Shown piece after piece: positions 16,201 to 27,358 of a stretch of 64,000 bases of DNA; within the stretch, counting starts at the first letter, position 1; the number at the start of each line of letters is the position of its first letter. Both the position numbers and the translations under genes were made by a program. The DNA lies in contig NC_051040.1 of NCBI RefSeq assembly GCF_904848185.1, forward strand, positions 3,321,001-3,385,000, written 5' to 3'. This DNA is from Acanthopagrus latus. Its lineage: Eukaryota > Chordata > Actinopteri > Spariformes > Sparidae. The notes under the pieces were generated by a model that worked only from the letters and a program-made list of their open reading frames with translations, was not told the DNA's origin and searched no databases.

Positions 16201-19200
16201 TGAAATGAATGGCGGTATTATATGGATTCATAACTCTTATCTATGCATATGGAATGCAAAACAAGTGGGTGGCACGCAAGGAAAGAAGGTGTGTAGAACT
16301 TCATACACAGGGTTTAAAAGTTTAAAACTCGTGAATTTAACCAACGTTGTCGTTAAAATGAAAATAACATACCCTCATCCTACAGAACACAATGTTTTTC
16401 TTCGTATCTCACAAAATCTGCAGACCTCTATGAGCTCCACGGAGCTGCAGAACAAGATACTGACACGAGACTCGGGCACATACACACTCAGGAGGACAGG
16501 AAGAGCAGATAATGTATCTGCATGGGTTAACTGCAACAGCTCAGGCCCGAGGAGAGACACAGTAAGCCGACACCTGAGAGGCCGACAGCAGAAGAGCCCC
16601 ATTACACAATGAATACAACAGACCGACTGTGTGCTCCAACTGTGAGTGTCTGAGGGTCCTTTATGCTCGTCTGCCAGTTTGTTTTTGTAATTGTGTGTAT
16701 CTGTGCGATAATATGTTTGTCTGCAGGGGTTTGTGTGTAAGTGTGAGTGTGAGTGTGAGTGTGTGTGTGTGTGTGAGTTAACAGGGGCTCTGTGAACAGT
16801 GTCATTCTTCACACGGTAGCCTGATCTCCAGAAAACGCCACCTGTTCAGCGCTAGTCTTAACTAGAATTACATAATAGCTGGCAGCAAAACAACTTGTGC
16901 TGACAGAAAGCCATGGCAGTTACATTTGCATTATATGCCAACAATATTGATTTAATATGTTTGCCTACCATATCATCAGATTGCATCAGATACTGGCTTC
17001 CGTTCTTTTAAACCTGTTTGATTTTTTTATTTTAACATTTGGCTGCTTGTTTAACATCCAGGTGAAACTGGATTGCAAAATGACTTACAGGATTTCAGAC
17101 ACACCTATATAGAACTGCTTATAGAAGACAGGCTAGCTTTGAGATACATTATGTAAGATCAGCCATTGTAGCATTTAATCTGCCTTATCCAAAGTAGAAT
17201 AAAAAGGGAATGACTGTGCAGTTGCTGGCAGAGTGAGCCCTCCAACTGTCTTTGTCAACTTCAGGTGTATTTCTTTCCATTAATCTGCCAGTAAATATTT
17301 GATAGCATTAAGCAATTCGGCAGTTGCCATAAAGGTACTGCAGTTCAGTAATCCTAATATACTAATCCTAAATGACGACTCATTTCTAACTCATTTAACC
17401 AACAGCGAACATTTCACTGCAGTCAGTTCTCTATACGAACTGTCCTCTGTTTAAACATTTACAACAGTAGTAATGAATACTATTTGAAGTAAATACAGCA
17501 CTTCTGTAAGTACTGAGCCTGATCAGTGAAAGCACTGACAAATTAGTGCCAACTCATCTATACACTCCAAGGAGGAAGAAGCCACAGTGGACAGAGCCAC
17601 TTGGAAATTGCAGTAAATAAATAAATAGAATTTTAAAAAAACACAAGCAAAGAATAATAATCTGAGTAAGGAAAGTCTGCCTGACTGTCTGCTAAATCTC
17701 TTAAGCTGTTTTCCCAGCACTGCCCTGCTTTACATTCATACTTTCAAAGCTGATTCAGCTCAGCACTACAACAGCTTGCCACCGCTGCCGGTCACCATGG
17801 CCACTGGGAGCACGGTGATTTGCTCATGGGCACCATGGTAGTAACTGTTAATGCTAACAGTTGGTAAGGCAATCAGCTCTCTGTCTCTCAGGGGTTTAAG
17901 CCGGAAATTTCCCCGTAACCGGCCCACTTCTCTGACCTTTGGGCTACTGTTGCATCCGTAACTCAAACCGCATTTCAGTTTTGCAAGCAGGCGACGGTAC
18001 AAAGCAGCACACGTCAGCGAGGCATTGTGGCCAATATAGGTCATCTAATATCAACCTGCCTAATTTTATACCGATCATACGAGGTTCAGTTGGCCGCAGC
18101 GGACCAGATGATTAAAAGCCTGGAGCTGTTTATGACTGTGCCTGGTGTGTTTCTAGGTAAAACGAATGCCATCCGAGGCATCAGAGGTGGGTGCCAGCTT
18201 TTGGGTAACAAGTCAGGACAGCAAGCTCATGAATCTTTGGCTTGTATGGAGAACACAAAAGCCCTGCTCTGCCCTGCAGTGGCATATAGAAAGACATGAG
18301 CTTTTTTTTTTTTTTGTAGGAACACACAGCTTTACATGTGCGCACAAGCACTCACGCATACCTACTGTAGGACTTTCCTTTTCTCTCACACATGAATAAA
18401 ACCTCGTGACATGCCCCAAGCAAAATGGTTTGTCCATTCCCACAGTGCAACGACAAAAAGCACAGACCTACAAGCAAACCTGATCGTTATTCTTGTAAGG
18501 ACCTTCACTGATTGTATTCCAACGCTACACTGAGAGCTACTATTGCTAACCGTACCTCAATGGAGCCTACTGTTACAAGCCTAAACCAAAGTGCTATGTA
18601 ATGTTATAACATGACAAATTGCCCTCACATAAAGGAGACAAACTATTGGCTTGTTGGATCAAGTTCATATCACTTTATAGCATCTTAATTACATTACAGC
18701 TTATTAAAGTGCAGTCCGAGTGCACACAATGCATAATTTACGACAGACGAACATTATCAAGACGTTGAACTGCCAGTGTTGATAACATAACCAAAAGAGA
18801 ATGTACTGGTTATTTGTCCCAGTTGTTGAGGGCAAGTGGAGGGTTTTGGAGGACCCCCTGTGGTTACCATGGTGAGGTTGCTAACACGAGTGGCTTGTGA
18901 CTGAGCGAGCACTGCAATCATTCTGTTTTCCAGCTCACAGCCAATGAGTTTGCTGCCTCCGCTGCTTTTTTTGAACAGATTCCATCCCTACCAGCTTGGT
19001 CACCACATATGTTTTGCTTTTGTTTTTTTACAATGTAATAATAAAATATGATACCATAATAAAAGTGTAGAGTGTGAAGTGTGAAGTAAGTTAAGACAAC
19101 AGAACAGGCGACGATTCCGAAAAAAGTGTTTACGTGATTGGTAACTAACGCGATTATTCAGTTATCGCACTATCGCAGTCAGAGAGAAGGGTTGCGAAAT

Positions 19201-21517
19201 TCATCCACACAAAATAAAAAACAGAGGTGCAGCAAGCACTTTATGGGCCCAATTATGAGTTTACTGCTCTGTTCAGGAGGAAATGTTTATCACTCTTGTA
19301 CACACTAAACTGGACAATGGAGCCACCAGTGACACCCTCTATTATGTGAAATCTACTAAAAATAATCTGAAGCTTGCTCATACGTAGAATAATAATAGAT
19401 CCTGTAAATGGAAAGTGACTTTCCTGTGGTCAAGGCTCAGCATTTACTCTGATAATGACTGGAATAAAAAGCTTGATCCAACTGTCTAAACCGTCCACAG
19501 CAGGTTCATATAAAAAGATCAAAATACCTCCTGGATTCTGCCACCACTAAAAGTGTTACTGGTTGCTGGTGGCAAGGGCTACCAGAAATAAACACCTATC
19601 TGTATAAATCAGTCAGGAGCACAGTCAAGATGCCACAGCAGGTTGATGAGGAAAGGCAGCTTTTCTCAAGAGGGTACAGCCAGCACTTAGGGACAGTTCA
19701 CCCAAAAATGAAAATTCAGTCGTTAATTACTGACTGTGAAGCTGATGGCAAGATGGGAGAAGTTTGGCAGTCTGCAACTTATTTCAAGAGCTTTACAGCA
19801 AACATTGCAGTATTCTCCCTAAAAACTGAAGTAGCTGGAGACTTGCTGTAAAAAGTAAAGAAAAAATCATTGTAAATGTTATTTATACCCTTTCTTAAGA
19901 TGCAAACTTTACTGTAGCTGCAAAGAAAAAGCATTAGCACACATCCCATCTGAAGTGGTATATCTGAAAGTGTAAATGTTCTGGTTTACGCTGGACTTGT
20001 ATGCAGCCATTTTCTGTGTTTTCTCTTTTAAGTGTTAAAACAAGTCTCCAGGTACTTCAGTTGTTCATGAGATTACATCAATGCTGTTTTACTGCGATGC
20101 TCCAGAAATGTTTCCTGTACTACGAAAATTCACCTGACTTGGAGGTGAGAAGATGAAGATTGAATTTTTATTTTAGGATGAACTGTTCCTTTAAAATGTC
20201 TACTGTAAGTGCCACTGAGCAGAGCAATGTAATCTTTATGTACATGCCCACAGACATTCGAAACTTACAGCCTGGTTACAGTCTCCCAACCAAAATATTG
20301 CGTATATTCAACATTATGAGAAAGGTCTGTGTGAAAGCCCACAAAAGCAGCTAACTGTGAATCAGCATTTACTGCTGGCTGTCATTTATATCACATGAGG
20401 CACTGGCGCAATATCCTAACACCAGACTTCCAGGGATTGGGGTAGTGACGAAATATCCTTTTAAAAAAAACAGGGTGGAAGTATTCTGTATTTTGTCAGC
20501 TGTTGGCTGATGCCGCTAAAGGACGTGACTCATTGTGAGAGCTTTAAATCAAAAGGAGCGAGTGATGTTTCAGGCTGCTAGGTCGGGGTAAGCTAGGTGC
20601 CCTTGAGATAAAGGTGGGGATCCTCAGTGCAGCTGCACTACTGGCATCAATGTCTGGCGAATGGATATTAAAGAGAAGCTTGTATCCTTACAAGAACCTT
20701 TACATAGAAATGTAAGAGGGTTCAGAAGCCCATTTATCTCAAAGCCCGGTCTCCCAATAAACCCAGACGTTGCCAGAGACAGAGGAAAACATGGGCAGGA
20801 CAAACCTGGCTAGCCTGACACAGCAGATTTGTGCTGCCCACTGAGCTGCCTTTCACACAGTTTCATTAAAGGGGGAAACTCGACAGACAAGCCAGTGTGG
20901 AGAGGAGGGGTGCAGAGAAGGTGGAAATCTAGAAATAAGGTGATGGAGGAGGGAAAAGGGAGGGATGGGTGCAGGGCAGGCTGGGTGTGGAAGGGCCGGG
21001 TGGCCTTGCATCAGATGCATTAATTATTGATCAGCTGGGAGAAGGCAAACATGCGCACTGGAGACCCCGGTGGGTGAAGGAGGTGGAGGTGAGAGTCTAA
21101 GAAGATTTTTAGGTAGTTTATTGATTACATCTGTGCATTTTTGCATGTGTGTAATCAATGTAACACACACACAAACACGACTCTCCACCTCAAACCTCCC
21201 CCACCCCTCACCTCTCTCCATCCCCATCCTGACCAGCCCGTGTGTCCAATTGCAACCCGTCCCAAATGAGCTTGGGGAGATTAGCGCGTCTGTGTCGCCC
21301 TGCTTGATTGCAGCTGCTCTTTGCACATGGCAGACTAATCTCAGGGCCTGAGGTTAGAGGGGGTTATTATTATAATTTTCTTCAAAAGCACACTAAAACC
21401 CTAATGGCAACCTATTCCCTGCTGCTGAAGGTGACAAACAGACACCCTGCGTTTTAATTATCTACTTACATGGTCCGGGTTCCGCTCGTTCCCAGGCAGT
21501 GCCGTGCGTAAAGACAT
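5639..21517 (-). CDS. mark4: MAP/microtubule affinity-regulating kinase 4, N-terminal three coding exons (partial gene)
   Basis: Ser/Thr kinase of the MARK/PAR-1 family, known to phosphorylate microtubule-associated proteins. Coding exons on the minus strand are 21470-21517 (start ATG at 21517, 16 codons), 6843-7040 (66 codons) and 5639-5692 (18 codons). All introns are GT-AG and phase 0, so 100 residues join without a break. Visible motifs: start MSLRTALPGNERNPDH; WSSRSLGARCRNSIA before the kinase domain; EQPHIGNYRLL at the domain start; glycine loop GKGNFAKV; and VAIK with the ATP-binding lysine in the third exon. The WSSRSLGARCRNSI stretch and the short N-terminus fit MARK4 better than MARK1, 2 or 3, from my memory of the family. 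The C-terminal part of the kinase, the UBA and the KA1 domains must lie left of base 1. A splice-acceptor-like CACTCAG sits just upstream of the ATG, so further non-coding 5' exons are likely. Confidence 0.9.
10210..10261. repeat. (GT)n microsatellite, interrupted
   Basis: GT dinucleotides broken once by CATGCA, within mark4 intron 1. Confidence 0.9.
14543..14580. repeat. (CA)n microsatellite
   Basis: CA run with CG interruptions at its 5' side, within mark4 intron 1. Confidence 0.85.
16741..16776. repeat. (GTGAGT)n/(GT)n microsatellite
   Basis: Hexamer-like GTGAGT units pass into pure GT, within mark4 intron 1. Confidence 0.85.
19687..20194. mobile_element. Non-autonomous inverted-repeat DNA transposon (MITE-like), about 0.5 kb
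   Basis: The left end reads GGGACAGTTCACCCAAAAAT and continues GAAAATTCA. The right end, read on the other strand, begins AAAGGAACAGTTCATCCTAA and continues to AAAAATTCA. These are imperfect terminal inverted repeats of about 30 bp. AT-rich TTA/TTTA flanks could be target duplications. From memory, the sequence belongs to a common interspersed repeat class of ray-finned fish. No transposase is encoded. Confidence 0.75.
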
Positions 21518-22399
21518 TTTCGTCCCTGAGTGCCGTCCAAGAGAGAAGAAAGAAGTGGGCTGTGGGTTTGTGTTCACACTGGGTTTAAAAAAATAAAACA
21601 CCCAAGATTAGCTTGGTTGTCAGTCACACCAGGCTTTGTGTATCAGGAGGGAAAAAAACAAAACAAAAAAAACAGCCCCACTTTTCATACAATCCTCATT
21701 GTCACAGTCCGTGAAGGCAGCACAGATCACCAAGACAGTGATCCAGCTTAAATTGATACGTTTAAAAAAACAAAAAACAAACGGGTTAGCTACATCCACC
21801 TCATGGCTGCCTGGTACCAAAACAGCCTCATCTGAAGGGGAAAAAAAACACAGTCCAGACTGACTGATACCCCCCCTCCCCACTTCACTTTCCCCCGATC
21901 CTTCTCAGACGCTATCGTACCATTTCGGTTGACACCGGCTGGGGTCGTTAATAAAACAATCCCGGTGGCCACTGCTTGACTTTCAGCTGCATCGTCTTCT
22001 GGTATGAAATGAAAGAAAGCGCAAACATTGAGGCAGCTAAGCCGGGTTAAAAAGAGAAAAACACCGCCGTGGTTTCTGTGGAGTCCCTGCGACCACCGCG
22101 AGTTGAGAAAAAGGGGGGAGTTTCTGTTTTCCTGTTAGCTAGCTAATGTGATTTTTTTCTGGGTGACAAACGTCAGGAAGAAAAAAAAAATACGTGTCTC
22201 CCAACGAAGAAACGGTCACGGAAACAGAAGCAGGAACCATCGGACACCGTCAAAGACACGGACACACGTAGGAAGTGAGCATGTGGGGTTAAAATAAACG
22301 GTGAACTGCGGTTGAATTAAAGAAAGCGGCGGATGTGCAGCCTCCCAGTCAAGTCTCCGGTCCTTCCTCCCAGTCAAGTCCGCCCTTCGCTCCTCTCAT

Positions 22400-22720
22400 T
22401 CGGTCTGTGCTGAAGTGCCTTCAGCGGTGGACGAAAAGTAACCGGCGTCGGACGAGCAGCGGAAGGGATCCGAAGAAAATGTCCCCGGTGCGTCGGAAAC
22501 GTTTGTTTTCTGTGAAGAAAAAAACGACAGAAACCGGGATTCCTCCTTCTTCTTCTCCTCCTCCTCCTCCTCCCGAAAAACACAGTGACAAGAGAAAGAG
22601 GGAGGCAGAGGGACGTCAGCGGGAAGAATAGGCAGGGCTGCTGCGTCGGGGCCCGCGCACGCGCACACTCACGCGCGACTTTCTCGCCCCTCTCGCGCCT
22701 GCTGCCTTCAGGTGCTCCTC
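22400..22720 (-). promoter_or_regulatory. CpG-rich candidate promoter of mark4
   Basis: This stretch is much richer in G+C and CpG than its surroundings, for example the run of CGCGCACGCG-type words near 22650-22680. It lies about 1 kb upstream of the mark4 start codon on the minus strand. A CpG island at the 5' end is usual for this class of gene. The exact transcription start cannot be read from sequence. The small open frames on both strands here have no family features. Confidence 0.45.
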
Positions 22721-22814
22721 CTGAAATCGGTCATCTGACTTTCAGTAGTCGTAGCTCACGTCTGCTTGTGATTTAAAGTCGCAATTAACTGAGGGATGAC
22801 TTGACACATGTAAA

Positions 22815-22836
22815 AATATATATATATATAAATATA

Positions 22837-22890
<54 letters not shown>

Positions 22891-22902
22891 TATATTTATA
22901 TT
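22815..22902. repeat. (TA)n microsatellite
   Basis: TA dinucleotides with AAATA/TTTA interruptions, just upstream of the mark4 promoter region. Confidence 0.9.
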
Positions 22903-22973
22903 ATGTTATTGTGAGAAAATATTTCATCTCAAGGAAAACAACATAGTCTGTGACTTTCTCCTAAGATATTATC

Positions 22974-22985
22974 GCCCCCTGGTGG
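22974..22985. promoter_or_regulatory. CTCF-core-like site
   Basis: The plus strand reads GCCCCCTGGTGG, whose complement CCACCAGGGGGC matches the CTCF core consensus. It lies between the mark4 5' end and the LRR gene. Such words also occur inside old fish repeats, so occupancy is uncertain. Confidence 0.35.
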
Positions 22986-23926
22986 TTAAAATCTATTTAT
23001 TTCAAGAAATAAATGTGTTTTTTTTTCTACAATTAAATTCTTGGCTTAACTCCCTCATTTTAAACATTTGTATGGAAGAGTGTAAGTACTTATGAATCCA
23101 TTTTCCCTGAAACCTCCCACTGATAGTATTGCTCTATATATGTACTGTACCTCTGAGCTTTTCATTTAGTGTTTTGCACCATATTACCAAGGCAAATCTC
23201 TTGTATTTGAAAACCAACCATGTAATACACCTGATCAACAAGTGTGTTTCATTTCAATACAAATATGACTGACACATTTGGCCAGAATCTGGAGAACAAC
23301 CACTCTTTTATTCTTTTGCAATCCAAACTCCAATACGCCACAGTCACTTCTCTGTGTGTGTCTAGGCAGAAGACCCAAAGAAAGCAATGTGAAGAAGAAC
23401 AGAGGTAAGAAACGGGACACTGCAACAGGACAGTGTAACTTTGGGGGCCATTACATGTGAGGGGAAAAGATTAAAAAACTGAGATGTCGATATAAACTGT
23501 GTGTAGTCACAGAATTTAGCACAATGAGGTGAATTCATGTCCAATAAAGAGAAACTACACCACTAACTCACCTTGTTAGCTAAGACTTTGAATAATACAC
23601 AAACCTAGTGAATACTGAAGGTGTTTAATCCCTCTAAAAGTGAAAACCTGCATTAAATACTATACTTTATATTTCTGAATATATATGAAAAAGATCCAAG
23701 ATGCTCTTCATATATGTTGATATTTGCACCCAGACAAGTGCAGCTGTCAAAAAACTAGATTTTTATTTTCTATTTTTTACTTTAAAAAAATAAATAAAAT
23801 AAGAGAAAACAGATTTTTTTTCCACCAGCAGCAAAACACACCATCCCTCACCCGACCTTCTCCCAATGTTCTTAAAAGCACAATCACTCCATTCATTCAG
23901 ACATGCGGTGGTGTGTGAGTGTCTGT

Positions 23927-23930
<4 letters not shown>

Positions 23931-24006
<76 letters not shown>

Positions 24007-24008
24007 GC
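23931..24008. repeat. (GT)n(GA)n compound microsatellite
   Basis: About 28 GT units followed directly by about 10 GA units. Confidence 0.95.
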
Positions 24009-25539
24009 GAGATTATGCTACCAGAAGTTTGTAGAGACCTCCTACCAGGAAATCTGCCTTTGCTTCCGCTGTTTGTTGGCTTCTGGATTACAATTAAGCC
24101 TATTAAAGACAATTCAACCAAATACTTATTCACAACTTAGAAGAGTAATTAAACAGCAGCAGCAGCCTAATCAACACGGTTCTGAGCAGCAACAGTCGAC
24201 TGTAACTATCCCTTGTTTTAGCTCCTATTACCATTTTTTCATTTAAACTTTGCAAGTCAGATATTGAAAAAACAGAAAAGCAGAAAAAAGAGAAATATCA
24301 GTTTGCAGTTGACTTGCTAGTCAATTAAACTGCCACTCAGCCTGGCATATGAGGACTCTGTTCCCCATCTGAAACACATTAATACAACTGTGAAAACATG
24401 CTCTCGTCTTTTTTATTTATTTTTAAATATTGCAAGTCAAGTTTTTTGTCACTATCAGTTCTGAGGTTATGAGGTTAAATTCTGCACACAAAAATGGTGA
24501 TTTCTGTGTTATTATTAGTTATTCTTATAGCCTGTCGCTGGGTCAGATGCCAACTTATCTGGGTTGGACACGTCATAAAGTCTGAACTTTTTTTTTTTTT
24601 TTTCACGTTCATTTGAGTTCTGAAGATGAATCGAGTCTCACAGCCTGAGGGAAGAAGCTGCTCTGTAGTCTGATGGTACACAAGCGTCATCTTTAGTCTG
24701 CAGGGGGCACCACAATCAACAACAACGACAACAAAAAAGGTCCATGTTGAAGCTTTAATCAGCTTGTTCACACTATAGAGAAAATCAGGAGAAGAGAGAC
24801 AAAGACATTCATGTAAAGACTGACACAGAATTGAAAGCCAGAGGATTTTGGAAACCCATTAATTTCTACTTTTTAATACACTGACAAATTATACACACGT
24901 ATATTTATACCAAAAAATGATTCAGAAGCAAATGAGCTGCTCTGTAATGGGAAGGTGCAGTTTAATTTCTATATATTCTGTCCAACTAACTCAAAACATT
25001 TCCTGCAAAGGTAAAGTATTATTGTTAAAGAAGTTGACACCTTTAAGTATTATCATTAATGACATTTAGGTTTCTGAAATGAAACATAGATGCAACTCTT
25101 TGCTTATGACCTTTAAAATGCTTTAAAGTTAATTGTTTGTCTTTTTCAAACAGCTTTGTTTGAGTTACTGTTTCCAGGATGAGATGCACACAGATGCCAC
25201 CATTATATTATGTCACATTTACTACTTACTGTGTTATAGAAGGTAGAAAAGGAAAGAAAAGCACCCTTATAAACGCTGTGAAGAATTCAAGGCAGAGGGA
25301 ATCACATCCTTGAGTAACTGGATTCATGTTTGAAACAAGTCTTACCTGGACTGATCGGGACCTGTTGGAGCGAACCCAGGGCCTCATCGTCCCCTCGCAC
25401 CCCTACTTCCTTGTTGTGAATGAGACCTTCAGTGACCGGAAGCCCTGCAGATTAAGAGGAAAATGCTGGAACAAGAAGGTTCACTGTCATCCCTCTGCAC
25501 AGACGCAGAGAAAGAAAGAGGTTTACCAGGAGAGCAGAG

Positions 25540-25571
<32 letters not shown>
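25540..25571. repeat. (CTG)n trinucleotide repeat
   Basis: About ten CTG/GCT units. They translate as poly-Ala, poly-Leu or poly-Cys depending on frame. The surrounding open frames look spurious. Confidence 0.9.
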
Positions 25572-25810
25572 AAACAGCAATAGAATCGATGCTGGAAAGA
25601 ACAACCGGAGCAGCGGTCCATATTTCCACGGATTACAGAGGCTGTTCTGAACACTGTGTTACAGAGTGCACCGACATCATGTCATCACTATCCGGTCAGC
25701 TGTGTATAAACCAATTAGAGGAAAAAAACACTGGATGTGGAATCATCAATACATCTAATGGGGAAGGGGAGGTGAATCTGCCTCAGTTGTTCTCTGCATT
25801 TGAGAGTTGT

Positions 25811-25845
25811 GTGTGTGTCTGTGTGTGTGTGTGTGTGTGTGTGTA
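25811..25845. repeat. (GT)n microsatellite
   Basis: GT run with one CT interruption. Confidence 0.85.
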
Positions 25846-27358
25846 CCAAAGCTAGTGATTATTGCAGCTCTGAGCACGTCAGCAGGAATCGATCCGGCCT
25901 GTTGCTCATGCTGACCCTAAAGCCATCGACACACAAACAAACACGTATTTGTGTGCTTTGACACTTGTGCGCACCTCCATCGACTTTCTTGAGTGTAACC
26001 ATCACAGCTGCATGCCTGACCTCGCCCTCACACAAACATTTAGCTTCTTCTGCCTTTAAAATCTGGATCGACCCTCAACAGCCCTTGGAGGGAGAGAGGA
26101 AGAGACAAAATCACTTTCCAAAAATGCTTTCAAGGTCTAAATCAGGAGAAGTCCACGCAAGGATAAAAAGTACAATAACAGACACACAGAGTCATTTTAC
26201 TGAATATTTGAAAGAATTAAACCATAAACCTGAACTTGCCTGTTAAAGGACTGGACCAGGTCTCAGCTTTGACTCTACTGAAATGGCATTTCATATCTTT
26301 TTTAATCATGCAAAGCTAAAATGGAAATATTCCACCTCAGGTTCAAAACATTTTCTCTCTCTTTTAGCTCTCTGTGTAATCATGAATGCTTCTAGATTAT
26401 TAAGGCCTAAATAAAAATCGATGCACTGAATCTAACAAGTTTGATTTTCGCAAATTCCTGCTTCCTTTGAATATTTCTCCAAGAAAAATAAAGTTAGTAA
26501 ACTGCATTCCTGATATCTGGTTTGGTAAGTCGTGGTTTTAAAATGTTTGAAAAGAGATATGTGTGCTGAGATGGCATCTGCAAGAAACATTCAGAAATAT
26601 TTATTTTATCTATAATAATCCTATTTATTTATCATAAGCCCATTCTGTGTTGATTCTCGATTTCTCCAGAGGTAAAAGATACTAAATGACAGGTGTATGT
26701 CTGTGGTTTGTCAGTGTGCACTGGGGAGTTTTTGTCTGAAACTGCGTCGTGCAGTTATGCTTTTGTCAGAAATGCAAACTTACTGTGTAACCACATTGGT
26801 TGGAAGTCTGCTGGTCCTATATTCTAACCACACCTTCCTCTGCGACAAATACACACAACATACAGAGCAGCTTGTGTAGTCAGTCTACAGTCTCAGTGTT
26901 TAGCAAAAACTGCAGCAAAACGCACCTTCAGCACTGCCTTAACATCAGCGGTAAGTTTTGATTTAAGCACAAATGCAATAGCCTATCAATGCACTTGTTA
27001 ATTGTTTGAATTTTTATTTCCTGAAAAGACAATTGTATGAAACTTTTGGCTAAAATAGAAAAAAGATGATTTTCAAGAACAAGTAATATCAACGTTTCCT
27101 TCAGGAATATAAAGTTTATCTCTCTTGAACTGATATGAGGCCTTCACAAGTCAGAATTATGATTGTTCAAGGAAAACAACACGCAAAATGAAGAAAATAG
27201 AAGTTATTCAGAATTCATGTGGGTACAAACAGAGAATACGTCTGGATAAAAAGAAAGAAAACATTAGTTGTAATGAGAATTTTAAACTGTTTTAACTTGA
27301 AAATAATATTACAATATTGTCCTCCATGATTCATGTCTGTTTTCAGCTCAAGCCAACC

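Larger units (their letters stand above)
7041..21469 (-). other. mark4 intron 1 (about 14.4 kb), non-coding
   Basis: The donor GTAAGT follows the first coding exon at 21469 and the acceptor CTACAG precedes the second at 7041. I see no coding exon of a recognisable family on either strand. The intron holds GT/CA microsatellites near 10.2, 14.5 and 16.7 kb and a complete inverted-repeat element at 19.7-20.2 kb. The rest is AT-rich unique-looking sequence. Confidence 0.7.
23000..26900. other. Intergenic region between mark4 and the LRR gene
   Basis: The two genes are divergent. The interval holds microsatellites, a CTG repeat at 25540-25571 and one exon-like 99-bp segment at 25346-25444 with splice signals on the minus strand. 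No gene of a recognisable family is visible. Confidence 0.55.

Noticed and set aside
5639..21517. Assignment of the kinase to MARK3
   Set aside because: The RCRNSIA and VAIKIIDKTQLNPTSLQK parts fit MARK3 too, but the short N-terminus and WSSRSLGA before it fit MARK4 better.
22335..22631. Plus-strand open frame of 98 residues in the CpG-rich region
   Set aside because: Arg/Ser/Pro-rich translation expected from GC-rich promoter DNA; no splice or domain support.
25463..25855. Plus-strand open frame of 130 residues with poly-Ala
   Set aside because: The Ala run is a CTG repeat and the end is a GT microsatellite; nothing else suggests a gene.
27317..27358. Upstream start codon for the LRR protein at 27317
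   Set aside because: It lies before the acceptor TTTTCAG at 27347, and the 14 extra residues would precede the signal peptide.
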